Under the pieces are notes generated by a model. The model worked only from the letters and a program-made list of their open reading frames with translations. It did not search any database and had not been told where the DNA came from. Position numbers and translations under genes: made by a program. Shown here piece by piece: positions 42,458 through 50,570 of a DNA stretch of 64,000 nt. This stretch comes from Acidimicrobiales bacterium (lineage in GTDB: Bacteria; Actinomycetota; Acidimicrobiia; Acidimicrobiales; DATDAH01). The first letter of the stretch is position 1. The number at the start of each line of letters is the position of its first letter. Where the stretch lies: positions 1 to 64,000 of the forward strand of contig JAEUJM010000003.1 in assembly GCA_016794585.1 (NCBI GenBank), given 5' to 3'.

Positions 42458-44511
42458 CCACCCATCCGACCCCGCCCGCCGCGGTCCCGCTGGTCGACGA
42501 CACCCACGAGACCGTCGTGGCCCGGCTGGGGGCACTCGCGGCCGACCGGCCCGACGCCGTCGCCCTCGAGGCCGGGGCCAGCGTGCTCACCTACCGCGAG
42601 GTGCACGAGTGGGCGGCCCGGGCCGCGACCCAGGTCACCGAGGCCGATCCGGGCCCCGGCCCGGTCGGGGTCTGGGCCCCTGCGGGCACGGCCGAGCCGG
42701 TCGTCGGGCTGCTCGGCGTCCTCGCCGCGGGCCGGGCCGCACTGGTCGTGGAGCCCGCCGCCCCGGACCCGCTCCTGCGGCGCTGGCTCACCGCCGGCCC
42801 CGTCGGTCTCATCGTGGCGACCGGCGGCGACCGCGCTGAACGCGCCGAGCTGTCCCGTCGCACCCGTCGGGCCGTCATGGACACGACCGCGCCCTCCCCT
42901 CGCGGGTCCGGCACCCCACGGACAGCCGGGCCGAGCGCGGCCGATGCCGCCGTCGTCGCGCCGACCACCTCGCCCGACCACCCCCTGCGGTGGTCGACGC
43001 ACGCCACCCTTGCCGCACAGGCCCGGGCCGACGCGGCCGTCGCCGGGCTCACGCCCGGCGACCGGGTCGCCGTCCCCGTCCCCCTCGCCTCGGCCCCGGG
43101 CCGCCGTGGCGTGCTCGCGGCCCTTTGGGCCGGCGCCACGGTCGTGCTCCGCGAGCCCGCCCGATGGCCGTCGGCCGAGCTTCGGGCGTGGCTGGCGGCC
43201 GAGCGCGCCTCCGTGCTGGCCTCGACGCCCTCATCCGTGGCGCTCGTCGACGCCGCCGGCGGCGACGCCCTCCCCGGGCTGCACACCGTCCTGCTCCTCG
43301 ACGCGGCGGCGGCCGATGCCCGACCGTCGCTGCGCGCCGCACCCACCGCCGCGGTGGTCCCGGCACCCGAGGTCGTGACCCCCCTCCCGGACCGGGCGAC
43401 GACGTCCGGGGACTCCGACGGAGGGGGCGAAGGACCCGACCTCGGTGACGTTGAAGGCTCCGGAGACGCCACTCCCGACCACCCCCTCGCCGTCGCCCTC
43501 ACCGCCATCTGGGAGGAGCTGCTGGGTGTGTCCCCGGTGCCCCGGGACGAGGACTTCTTCGCCCTCGGCGGCTACAGCCTCCTGGCGGCCCGCATGCTCG
43601 TCCTGCTCGAGGAGCGCACCGGCGTGCGCCTGCCGATGGCGGTGTTCCTCGAGGCCACCACCGTCGAGGCTCTCGCCGCCGCCGCCGATGCGCAGGCGGC
43701 GGCGTCGTCGCACCCGCTCGTCGTGGCGATCCGGGAGGGCGACGCCGCCCTGCCGCCCCTGTTCCTCACCCACGACCTCCAGGGCTCGGCGTGGCGTTTC
43801 CGCCCCCTGGCCGAGGCCGCCGGGGGCAACCAGGCGACGTACGGCTTCGAGTCCCCCTTCCTCGAGGGTCGGGCCGACTTCCTCACCATCGGGTCCCTCG
43901 CCGCGCACTACGTCGAGGGGGTGCGGGCGGTGCAACCCGAGGGCCCGTACCACCTCGCCGGCTACTCGTTCGGCGGGATCCTCGCGTTCGAGATTGCCCG
44001 CCTCCTGCGAGCCGGCGGCGACGAGGTCGCCCTGCTCGGCATCGTCGACGTGGGTCCCGGCTATCGGGGCCTCGACTACTCGCGGCGGCGGGAGCCACCC
44101 CTCCCCTACCTCCGCGACGCGGTCGAGGGGCCCACCGGTCGTCTCCCCCGCTGGGCCCGGCCCGCACGGCGTCTCTGGCTGAACCGCTGGGTCCTCCCCC
44201 GGCGGTGGCGGCGACGGGCCCGCCAGGGCGGCTCGGTGCCCGCCGACCAGCGGCTGTGGTTCGCGTGGTGGTCACACTGGCACCTCGTCGGGCCCGACTG
44301 GGCACCGTCGCCCTACGACGGGCGCATCGACCTCTTCTGGGCCGAGACGACCGAGGGCACCGACGCGACCATGGGCTGGGGCCGCACCGGCGCCGAGGTG
44401 GTGGTCCATCCGGTGCCTGGTCGCCATGAGTCGCTCATGGACCCTCCGGCGGTCGACCACATCGGCGTCGGCCTCCGGACGCGACTGGGGGCCGGGTCGG
44501 CGCCTCGCTGA
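42454..44511 (+). CDS. NRPS-like protein: partial adenylation domain, carrier domain, thioesterase
   Basis: 685 aa. Residues 1-310 resemble the N-terminal part of an AMP-binding domain (LTYREVHEWAARAA, VGLLGVLAAGRAALVVEP), but the P-loop and the downstream core motifs (GYG-TE, GD, NGK) are missing, so it should not adenylate. A carrier domain follows with FALGGYSLLAARM (phosphopantetheine site S375), then a type I thioesterase with GYSFGG (S505) and GRHESLM (H658). It could receive an acyl or aminoacyl group from another enzyme and release or transfer it. GTG overlaps the upstream glycosyltransferase-like gene. A phosphopantetheinyl transferase is not in the window. Confidence 0.8.
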   Translation: MTTHPTPPAAVPLVDDTHETVVARLGALAADRPDAVALEAGASVLTYREVHEWAARAATQVTEADPGPGPVGVWAPAGTAEPVVGLLGVLAAGRAALVVEPAAPDPLLRRWLTAGPVGLIVATGGDRAERAELSRRTRRAVMDTTAPSPRGSGTPRTAGPSAADAAVVAPTTSPDHPLRWSTHATLAAQARADAAVAGLTPGDRVAVPVPLASAPGRRGVLAALWAGATVVLREPARWPSAELRAWLAAERASVLASTPSSVALVDAAGGDALPGLHTVLLLDAAAADARPSLRAAPTAAVVPAPEVVTPLPDRATTSGDSDGGGEGPDLGDVEGSGDATPDHPLAVALTAIWEELLGVSPVPRDEDFFALGGYSLLAARMLVLLEERTGVRLPMAVFLEATTVEALAAAADAQAAASSHPLVVAIREGDAALPPLFLTHDLQGSAWRFRPLAEAAGGNQATYGFESPFLEGRADFLTIGSLAAHYVEGVRAVQPEGPYHLAGYSFGGILAFEIARLLRAGGDEVALLGIVDVGPGYRGLDYSRRREPPLPYLRDAVEGPTGRLPRWARPARRLWLNRWVLPRRWRRRARQGGSVPADQRLWFAWWSHWHLVGPDWAPSPYDGRIDLFWAETTEGTDATMGWGRTGAEVVVHPVPGRHESLMDPPAVDHIGVGLRTRLGAGSAPR

Positions 44512-44547
44512 CGCCGCCCGACCCCCGGGTGCACCGGCCACCGGAGC

Positions 44548-44576
44548 GACCGTCCGATCACGCCCGACGGGCGGTC
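44548..44576. terminator. Hairpin between convergent NRPS-like and SDR genes
   Basis: GACCGTCC pairs with GGGCGGTC (one G-U) around a 13-nt loop, in the 69-nt gap between convergent genes. It could serve both strands; there is no U tract. Confidence 0.35.
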
Positions 44577-44580
44577 CGAC

Positions 44581-45342
44581 TCACTTGGGGGGCATCCGGA
44601 TGCCGCCGTCGAGGCGGAAGGTCTCCCCGTTGAGGTAGCCGTTGGTGACGAGCTCGAGCGCCAGCGACGCGAAGTCGTCGGGCGTGCCGAGGCGCTTGGG
44701 GAACAGCACGCTCTGGGCCAGCACGTCCTTCTGCTCGTCGGGCAGGAGGCCCAGCAGGGGCGTGTCGATGAGGCCCGGGGCGATGGTGTTGACCCGGACG
44801 CCCACGGCGGCGAGATCGCGGGCGATGGGCAGGGTCATGCCCACGACGCCGCCCTTGGAGGCGGAGTACGAGGCCTGGCCGATCTGGCCGTCGAAGGCCG
44901 CCACCGAGGCGGTGTTGACGATCGCACCGCGCTCGCCGTACTCGCCGGGCTCGGTCTGGCTCATGGCCGAGGCTGCCAACCGGATGCAGTTGAAGGTGCC
45001 GACCAGGTTGACCGAGACCACCTTCTCGAACGCACCGAGGTCGGCGGGGCCCCCGCTGCGATCGACCGTGCGCTGCGCCCACCCGATGCCGGCGCAGTTG
45101 ACGAGGACGCGCAGCGGGCCGAGCTCGCTGGCGGCGTCGACCGCGGCCTGTACCTCTTCGGTGCTCGTGACGTCGGCGTGCACGAAGATGCCGCCGAGCT
45201 CGGAGGCGAGAGCGTTGCCCTTGTCGTCCTGCATGTCGAGCACCACCACGCGTGCGCCTTGGGCGGCCAGGCGGCGAGAGGTCGCCTCACCGAGGCCCGA
45301 GGCGCCGCCGGTGACGATTGCGGAAACTCCATCGATGTCCAT
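44581..45342 (-). CDS. SDR dehydrogenase, HSD10-type 3-hydroxyacyl-CoA dehydrogenase
   Basis: 253 aa. Classical SDR with TGGASGLG (11-18), the NNAG-equivalent NCAG, active-site ASYSASKGG and GLIDTPLL. The insertion SAMSQTEPGEYGERGAIVNTAS is typical of the type II 3-hydroxyacyl-CoA dehydrogenase/HSD10 group, which oxidises 3-hydroxyacyl-CoA in beta-oxidation. It has its own leaderless promoter. It probably belongs to general fatty-acid metabolism, like the acyl-CoA dehydrogenase at 61129. Confidence 0.9.
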   Translation of the reverse strand: MDIDGVSAIVTGGASGLGEATSRRLAAQGARVVVLDMQDDKGNALASELGGIFVHADVTSTEEVQAAVDAASELGPLRVLVNCAGIGWAQRTVDRSGGPADLGAFEKVVSVNLVGTFNCIRLAASAMSQTEPGEYGERGAIVNTASVAAFDGQIGQASYSASKGGVVGMTLPIARDLAAVGVRVNTIAPGLIDTPLLGLLPDEQKDVLAQSVLFPKRLGTPDDFASLALELVTNGYLNGETFRLDGGIRMPPK

Positions 45343-45348
45343 GGCGGG

Positions 45349-45354
45349 AGACTA
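45349..45354 (-). promoter_or_regulatory. -10 hexamer TAGTCT, leaderless promoter overlapping a stop codon
   Basis: Minus-strand TAGTCT ends 6 nt before the ATG at 45342. Its TAG is also the stop codon of the thioesterase-like gene upstream. Confidence 0.5.
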
Positions 45355-46101
45355 CGCAGGGCCCGGTCCGGCGGGCGAGCCGGGAGCGGGCGACGGGGCC
45401 GCGGCCACCGGGTCCTCCAGCAGTGGCTCGAGCGCCGTCGCGAGGGGCCCGGTGCCGGCGTCGGTCAGCAGGTCGCGGTGGGCCACGGGGAGGCGCACCA
45501 CGTGCACCGACGCCGCCCACGGGCCCCACCCCTGTGTGGGGCCCATCGAGGCCGTGCCCTCGGCCCAGAGGAGGTGCAGCGGACCGTCGTAGCCGCGCGG
45601 GGACCAGCGACCCATCGTGAGGTCCCACTGCCGGCGCTCGGCTGCCGCCGCGGCCCGGCCGGGTGACCATGGACGGGGCCGGGGCGGTCGCTGATGGTCC
45701 GGCCCGAGATGGCCGGGGCCGCCGTCCACGGCCACCACCACGGCGACCTCGAGCCCCTCCCGGCGCAGGAGCCGCGCGGTCTCGAAGGCGACCACCGAGC
45801 CGGTACCGAGACCCACGAGGCGATACGGGCCGACGTGGGGGTGGCGTCGCAGGTCGGCCACGTGGCGGAGGGCCAACCGGCCCACGCTGGTGAACCGCTC
45901 GGGGCGCAGCCCGGCCAATGGCGAGGCGAGCGCGAGCACCGGGCGCCGCTCGCCGAGGGCACGGGCCAGCGGGACGAGCGGCGCCACCTGCCCACCGCCG
46001 CCGGGCACGAGGTGCACGGCCGGTACGGCGGGATCGCCGGCGTGCAACACGACGACCGAGGAACGCCGCCGGCTGGGGAACGAGCTCAGCACCGGCGCCA
46101 T
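45352..46101 (-). CDS. Thioesterase-like alpha/beta-hydrolase lacking the nucleophile
   Basis: 249 aa. It aligns by eye with the thioesterase domain of the NRPS-like protein: PAVHLVPGGGGQVAPLVPLA, then VGLGTGSVVAFETARLL, then YDGPLHLLWAEG and VAHRDLL. The nucleophile motif G-x-S-x-G reads G97-L-G99-T-G101, so Ser is replaced by Gly, while the catalytic-type H208 is kept. Probably inactive as a serine hydrolase; it could bind carrier-bound intermediates. It runs divergently from the AspH-like gene at 46137, the two promoters overlapping at about 46125-46132. ATG 46101 is preferred to the upstream alternative at 46146, which lies inside the divergent gene. Confidence 0.78.
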   Translation of the reverse strand: MAPVLSSFPSRRRSSVVVLHAGDPAVPAVHLVPGGGGQVAPLVPLARALGERRPVLALASPLAGLRPERFTSVGRLALRHVADLRRHPHVGPYRLVGLGTGSVVAFETARLLRREGLEVAVVVAVDGGPGHLGPDHQRPPRPRPWSPGRAAAAAERRQWDLTMGRWSPRGYDGPLHLLWAEGTASMGPTQGWGPWAASVHVVRLPVAHRDLLTDAGTGPLATALEPLLEDPVAAAPSPAPGSPAGPGPA

Positions 46102-46124
46102 CTTGGTCCATCGGGGCGCGCGGG

Positions 46125-46130
46125 TAGCAT
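46125..46130 (+). promoter_or_regulatory. -10 hexamer TAGCAT, leaderless promoter
   Basis: TAGCAT ends 6 nt before the ATG at 46137. The complementary strand reads GATGCT here and may serve the divergent thioesterase-like gene. Confidence 0.45.
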
Positions 46131-46136
46131 CCGCGC

Positions 46137-46865
46137 ATGAACGCACGGCGCCGCCAGTCGGCGATGGAGCGCATCGAGAACACGCTCTCCAAGCTCGTCG
46201 ACCTCGACCGTTGGCTCATCGACCGGCACTTCCCCATCACCAACCAGTCGATCGACCCGCTCACCATCCCCTGGGCGCCCGCAGTGGCCGCGCACTGGCC
46301 CGACATCCGCCGTGAGCTCGACGACCTGCTCGCCACGGGCATCCAGATGCCCGACATCAACGAGGTGATGGGCGAGGAGCTCGGCGCCGAGGGTCCCTGG
46401 ACCACCTACATCCTCTATTCGTTCGGCTCCTGGGTGGAGGCGAACGCGGCCCGCTGCCCCGCCACCGCCGAGGTGTGCCGCGGGATCCCCGACCTCGAGA
46501 TCGCGGGGTTCACCGTCCTCGACGGCGGCACCCACATCCCGCTGCACCGCGGGCCGTTCCGTGCCCTGCGCTACCAGCTCGGGGTGAAGGTGCCCGAGCC
46601 GATCGGCGCGTGCCGCCTCCAGGTGGCCGACGAGGTCATCGTGTGGGAGGACGGCAAGAGCCTCGCCTTCGACGACGCCTGCGAGCACGAGGCGTGGAAC
46701 GACACCGACGAGGCCCGCTACGTCTTCTTCGTGCAGACCCGCTGGCCCCTCCCGGGCTGGGAGGGGATGGTGCACCGCGGCATCCACCGCGTGCTCGCCC
46801 TCGCGGCCCGCAGCGTCCCCACGCGCGCCGAGGAGCTCGACGTCGCCCTCAACGGCTGGCGCTGA
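46137..46865 (+). CDS. AspH-family Fe/2OG dioxygenase
   Basis: 242 aa. Clear AspH signature: GGTHIPLHRGPFRALRYQLG, CRLQVADEVIVWEDGKSLAFDD and EHEAWNDTDEARYVFF. Iron ligands H137 and H184; HxG form (H137-R-G139), normal for this family. The C-terminal MVHRGIHRVLALAAR is shared in style with other bacterial members. It ends 27 nt from the convergent SGNH gene, mirroring the AspH/lipoprotein/SGNH grouping at 13796-16611. Substrate unknown. Confidence 0.9.
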   Translation: MNARRRQSAMERIENTLSKLVDLDRWLIDRHFPITNQSIDPLTIPWAPAVAAHWPDIRRELDDLLATGIQMPDINEVMGEELGAEGPWTTYILYSFGSWVEANAARCPATAEVCRGIPDLEIAGFTVLDGGTHIPLHRGPFRALRYQLGVKVPEPIGACRLQVADEVIVWEDGKSLAFDDACEHEAWNDTDEARYVFFVQTRWPLPGWEGMVHRGIHRVLALAARSVPTRAEELDVALNGWR

Positions 46866-46892
46866 GCCCGTCAGCCCCCGGCGCCCGCCCGA

Positions 46893-48506
46893 TCAGGGGG
46901 CCGGGGTGGCCGGCGCCGCCGCGGCGATCGACGGGTACATCGCGGCGGCCACCGCCCGGGCGCCGTCCTCGTTGACGTGCACGATGTCGCTCAGGACGGG
47001 CACGTCCAGCTGATCGAAGGCGGTCGAGATGTCGATGACGCCCTCGGGCAGCGCCGCCCGGACGCGGGCCCAGAAGGCACGTAGCGAGCCGTAGATCATC
47101 TCGTCCATGCCCTGCACGGCCAGCAGCTCCTCCTCGCCGGGATCGAGTGGTGTACGGGTGAGGAGGTCCGGCTGCCAGAAGTGCAGCACCGGCACGCCGT
47201 AGGCGTTGCCGAGGTTGATCGAGAGCTCGATGCCGTCGCCGTAGACGCCGACGATGTCCTGCACCAGGTCGTCGAGCGAGACCTCACCCGCGGGCACGGG
47301 GGCGTTGGCGGGGAGCAGCGGCGAGGGCGCCGCGTCGGAGGGTGTGATGCCCGTCGCGGTCATGGCCTCGCGGATGAGGTTGGACTGGAGCTGACCGGGC
47401 TCGCCGGCGACGTCGCGGTGGGCCAGGGCGTTCTGGAGCTGCAGCGCGATGTCGTTGATGCCGTCGTAGAACACCACCAGGTCGGGGCGCTCGCCGGACA
47501 CCAGCAGCTGGGCGAAGATCTGTGTCTCCTGGTAGTTCGTCAGCCCCTGCGCGCCGTAGTTCCGGGCCCGGATGGGCCGGCCCTCGGCCTCGCCCAGGCG
47601 GACCACCTCGGAGGGGATGGTGTGGTCGTCGCGCTGGCCGTCGAAGCCGAACATGGTCGAGCCCCCGAAGAACCAGACGTCCAGGGGCTCGCCGGGAAGG
47701 GTGGTCTCGTAGCTGCGCCGCACCCGGTTGGTCACGTTGACGTACCGGCTCTGGAAGTCCCGGAGCGACTGGTCCTGGGTGGGCGTGTACACGCCGCCGG
47801 AGGCGACCTGGCCCAACTGGGTCTGCATCTCGTCGACGTAGGGCAGGTCGCGCAGCGCCGCGGAGTCACGTGGGCCCGGCCCGGACACCCCCTGGAACTC
47901 CTGTTGAGGTGTGGTGCGCCGGTCGATCACCACGAAGATGCCGACGGCGAGGGCCTCGACGAGGAGCACCACCGCCACGACACGGACGGTCCGCCAGCGG
48001 CGGTCGTTGCGGCTCTCGGGGGCCAGGGTCGAGCGCTCGTCGGCGTAGCCCTTGCGGGGGCGCGAGCGATGCTCGGGGGAGCGCTCCTGCCAGCCGTCGC
48101 CGCCGCTGGTGGGTCGCAGCGTGTCCACCCGGAACAACCGGGCGATGAACCCCGCGGGCGTCAGGATCAGGTAGTGCACCGGCACCAGGAGGACGAAGGT
48201 GAGGCCGACACCCACGCCGTGGGCGATGCGGTGCTGGAGGCGGTGGAAGGCCCGCACGAACCCGTCCGAGGCGAAGGAAGCGACGCCCACCCCGATTGCG
48301 CCGGCGACCGCCACCAACGCGGCGATCTCCCGGCCCAGCAGGGTGAGGAGGGCCGCCACGATGCACAGGCCGATGGACGGGGCGATGCGCTGTCGGGTGG
48401 TGATCGGCGGCGGCCCGCCCGTCGTGGCGCCAGGGACGTCGCTCGTCCGGGCGGCCCAGTCCCCGGGCATCTCCGAGCGTTCGGTCCGGTCGCCTTCGGC
48501 GGTCAC
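46893..48506 (-). CDS. Membrane-anchored SGNH/GDSL hydrolase or O-acyltransferase
   Basis: 537 aa. Hydrophobic spans at about 45-80, 95-125 and 175-195, then an SGNH domain with WFFGGSTMFGF (S283), FYDGINDI and SDIVHVNEDG (H510). Catalytic residues intact. Paralogue of 15037-16611, sharing the RRSYETTL segment and the GQRDDHTIPSEVVRL block. The GTG overlaps the stop of the lipoprotein gene upstream (GTGA), exactly as in the other locus. The open frame extends slightly upstream but the overlap decides the start. Confidence 0.88.
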   Translation of the reverse strand: MTAEGDRTERSEMPGDWAARTSDVPGATTGGPPPITTRQRIAPSIGLCIVAALLTLLGREIAALVAVAGAIGVGVASFASDGFVRAFHRLQHRIAHGVGVGLTFVLLVPVHYLILTPAGFIARLFRVDTLRPTSGGDGWQERSPEHRSRPRKGYADERSTLAPESRNDRRWRTVRVVAVVLLVEALAVGIFVVIDRRTTPQQEFQGVSGPGPRDSAALRDLPYVDEMQTQLGQVASGGVYTPTQDQSLRDFQSRYVNVTNRVRRSYETTLPGEPLDVWFFGGSTMFGFDGQRDDHTIPSEVVRLGEAEGRPIRARNYGAQGLTNYQETQIFAQLLVSGERPDLVVFYDGINDIALQLQNALAHRDVAGEPGQLQSNLIREAMTATGITPSDAAPSPLLPANAPVPAGEVSLDDLVQDIVGVYGDGIELSINLGNAYGVPVLHFWQPDLLTRTPLDPGEEELLAVQGMDEMIYGSLRAFWARVRAALPEGVIDISTAFDQLDVPVLSDIVHVNEDGARAVAAAMYPSIAAAAPATPAP

Positions 48507-48820
48507 GGCCCCGGTACCCCGAGCTCGTCGTGGTACTGGCACGCCAGCACCACCTGCGTGTAGCGGCCCCAGAGCTGCGGCGGGACTCCGCTGGGAGCGT
48601 CGGAGGCGAGCAGCTCCAGCTGCTCCGACGGGAACTCGTCGTAGAGGTACCCGCTGATGCAGTCGGCCGTCTCGGGCGTGAACTGCTCCCGGGCGATCAA
48701 CGCGGCCTGGAAGTCCTCAGGCGTGATCGCGACGTCGCCACCGCCGTCGTCCCCGCAGGCAGTGAGGGCGAGGCTCAGGGCCACCACCACCACGACGGCG
48801 GCCGCCACGCGGCGCGTCAT
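48503..48820 (-). CDS. Small lipoprotein coupled to an SGNH protein
   Basis: 105 aa. Signal peptide with lipobox ALTAC, then Gly/Asp-rich linker. The mature domain (ADCISGYLYDEFPSEQLELL, GRYTQVVLACQYHDEL) matches the lipoprotein at 14696-15040 including the two cysteines, which may form a disulphide. It is translationally coupled to the SGNH gene that follows. The repeated arrangement indicates that the two proteins form a functional pair at the outer face of the membrane (inference). ATG start; no clear RBS. Confidence 0.82.
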   Translation of the reverse strand: MTRRVAAAVVVVVALSLALTACGDDGGGDVAITPEDFQAALIAREQFTPETADCISGYLYDEFPSEQLELLASDAPSGVPPQLWGRYTQVVLACQYHDELGVPGP

Positions 48821-49019
48821 GGCTGGAGGGCCCGCCGCGGCGTGGTGGGCGCCTCGGGGCGAGCGACGGGCACCGGCACGGCCGAGATCATGCCAGACCC
48901 CGCCCTCCCCGCACCCGTCACCCGGCTCACTCCTGCCCCCCGTGGCCGCCCGCGCGGTAGATCCACCCCCACCACACGCCGCCACGGCCCCGGTCGGGCG
49001 CGCCGGCGACCCGCAGGGC

Positions 49020-50513
49020 TCAGACGGTGCCGGCCCGCAGCCCCTGGCGGATCTCGACGGCCCGGGCACGCACCTCGGGGAGGTCGGCGAGGCGATCGAG
49101 GCCCCGCACCGCCTGGGCCATCCGGGCGTTCCGCGCGAACCGCTCCCGATGACGGTCGAGGAAATCCCAGTACAGGGTCGTGAACGGACAGGCGCGCTCA
49201 CCCACCCGCTTGGTGGGGTCGTAGGCGCAACCACGGCAGTGGTCGGTCATGCGGTCGAGGTAGCGACCCCCCGACACATAGGGCTTGGTGGCCATGCGCC
49301 CCCCGTCCGCGTGCAGTCCCATGCCGATCAGGTTCGGCAGCATCACCCACTCGTCGCCGTCGACGAACGAGTCGGTCATCCAGCGCACGACCTCCCGGGG
49401 CTCGACGCCGGCGAGGGTCGACAGGTTGGCGAAGACCATGAGCCGCTGGATGTGGTGCACCCACCCGCGGTCGTGGAGCCCCTCGACGGCCTGCTGCACG
49501 CAGCGCATCCGGGTCCGCCCGGGCACCCGGAAGGCGACGGGCAGGGGTGCGTGCGCCTCCAGCGCGTTCTGCTCGTCGTAGCCCGGCATCCCGTGCCAGT
49601 AGGTGCCCCAGACGTACTCCCGCCAGCCGATCACCTGGCGGACGAAGCCCTCCGCAGAGGCGATGGGCACCCGGCCGTCCCGGTAGGCGGCCTCGGCGGC
49701 GTCGGCGACCTCCCCGGGGAGGAGCAGGCCGACGTTGAGCGGCGGGCTGAGCAGCGTGTGGGCCACGTGCCAGCTGCGCTCGACGATCACGTCCTCGTGG
49801 GGGCCGAACATCGGCAGGACGACGTCGACGGCGTGACGCAGGCGCGCCAGCGCCTGGCGACGACTCGTCGGCCACCAGCCCTCGGGGTCGGCGCCGAAGC
49901 CCTCGGGACCGATCGCGTCCAGCACCTCCCGATCGACGTCGTCGAGGGCCGAGCGCACCGGTGTCGGCCAAGGGTTCGCCTCCTTCGGCGGCGGCTCCCG
50001 GTTCTGGTCGTCGAAGTTCCAGCGCCCGCCGGCGGGGTCGTCGCCGTCCATCAGGTAGCCGAGGCGGGCGCGCTGCCAGCGGTAGAAGTCCTCCATGCGC
50101 AGGCGACGGCTCCCCCGGCCCGCCACCCACGCCGCGAACTCGTCGGGATGGCAGAGGAACTGGTTCGACCGGACCGTGGTCACGCCTTCTCGCCCGAGCA
50201 CCGCCCGGGCGGCCCACGAGTTGGGCTCGGTGGCGACCACTTCATCGGGCCGGCGCTCGCGACGGTGGGCGGCCAGCCCGGCGAGCAGCGTCGGCGCCCG
50301 CCGGTGGTCGACCTCGAAGCCGGCGGCCTCGAGCTCGGTGGCGAAGCGGCGCAGCGCGGCGACGACCAGGTGGGTGCGCTGCCGGTGGCGGCGCCCGTCG
50401 AGCTTGGCCCGGCTCTCGACCAGCAGCACCCGGTCCTCCCCCGGCCGGGCGTCGGCGAGCGCCCCGATCCGCCGGTTGAGCTGGTCCCCGAGGACCCAGA
50501 CCGTGCGCGCCAC
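49020..50513 (-). CDS. Iron-sulfur cryptochrome/(6-4) photolyase-type protein (PhrB family)
   Basis: 497 aa. N-terminal VWVLGDQLNRRIG, the FAD-binding and substrate region (SWHVAHTLLSPPLNVGLL, FVRQVIGWREYVWGTYW) and cysteines in RMRCVQQ, HCRGCAYDPTKRVGERACPF that hold a 4Fe-4S cluster identify the FeS-BCP group, whose members repair (6-4) photoproducts with FAD and light. The frame is open to a GTG at 50531; GTG 50513 is preferred because the family begins just before VWVLGDQL. Stand-alone gene at the right edge of the island. Confidence 0.9.
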   Translation of the reverse strand: MARTVWVLGDQLNRRIGALADARPGEDRVLLVESRAKLDGRRHRQRTHLVVAALRRFATELEAAGFEVDHRRAPTLLAGLAAHRRERRPDEVVATEPNSWAARAVLGREGVTTVRSNQFLCHPDEFAAWVAGRGSRRLRMEDFYRWQRARLGYLMDGDDPAGGRWNFDDQNREPPPKEANPWPTPVRSALDDVDREVLDAIGPEGFGADPEGWWPTSRRQALARLRHAVDVVLPMFGPHEDVIVERSWHVAHTLLSPPLNVGLLLPGEVADAAEAAYRDGRVPIASAEGFVRQVIGWREYVWGTYWHGMPGYDEQNALEAHAPLPVAFRVPGRTRMRCVQQAVEGLHDRGWVHHIQRLMVFANLSTLAGVEPREVVRWMTDSFVDGDEWVMLPNLIGMGLHADGGRMATKPYVSGGRYLDRMTDHCRGCAYDPTKRVGERACPFTTLYWDFLDRHRERFARNARMAQAVRGLDRLADLPEVRARAVEIRQGLRAGTV

Positions 50514-50570
50514 CCGAGCATGACACCACACGGCACGGGGCCCGCCCTGGTGCAGGCACCGGTTTCGACG

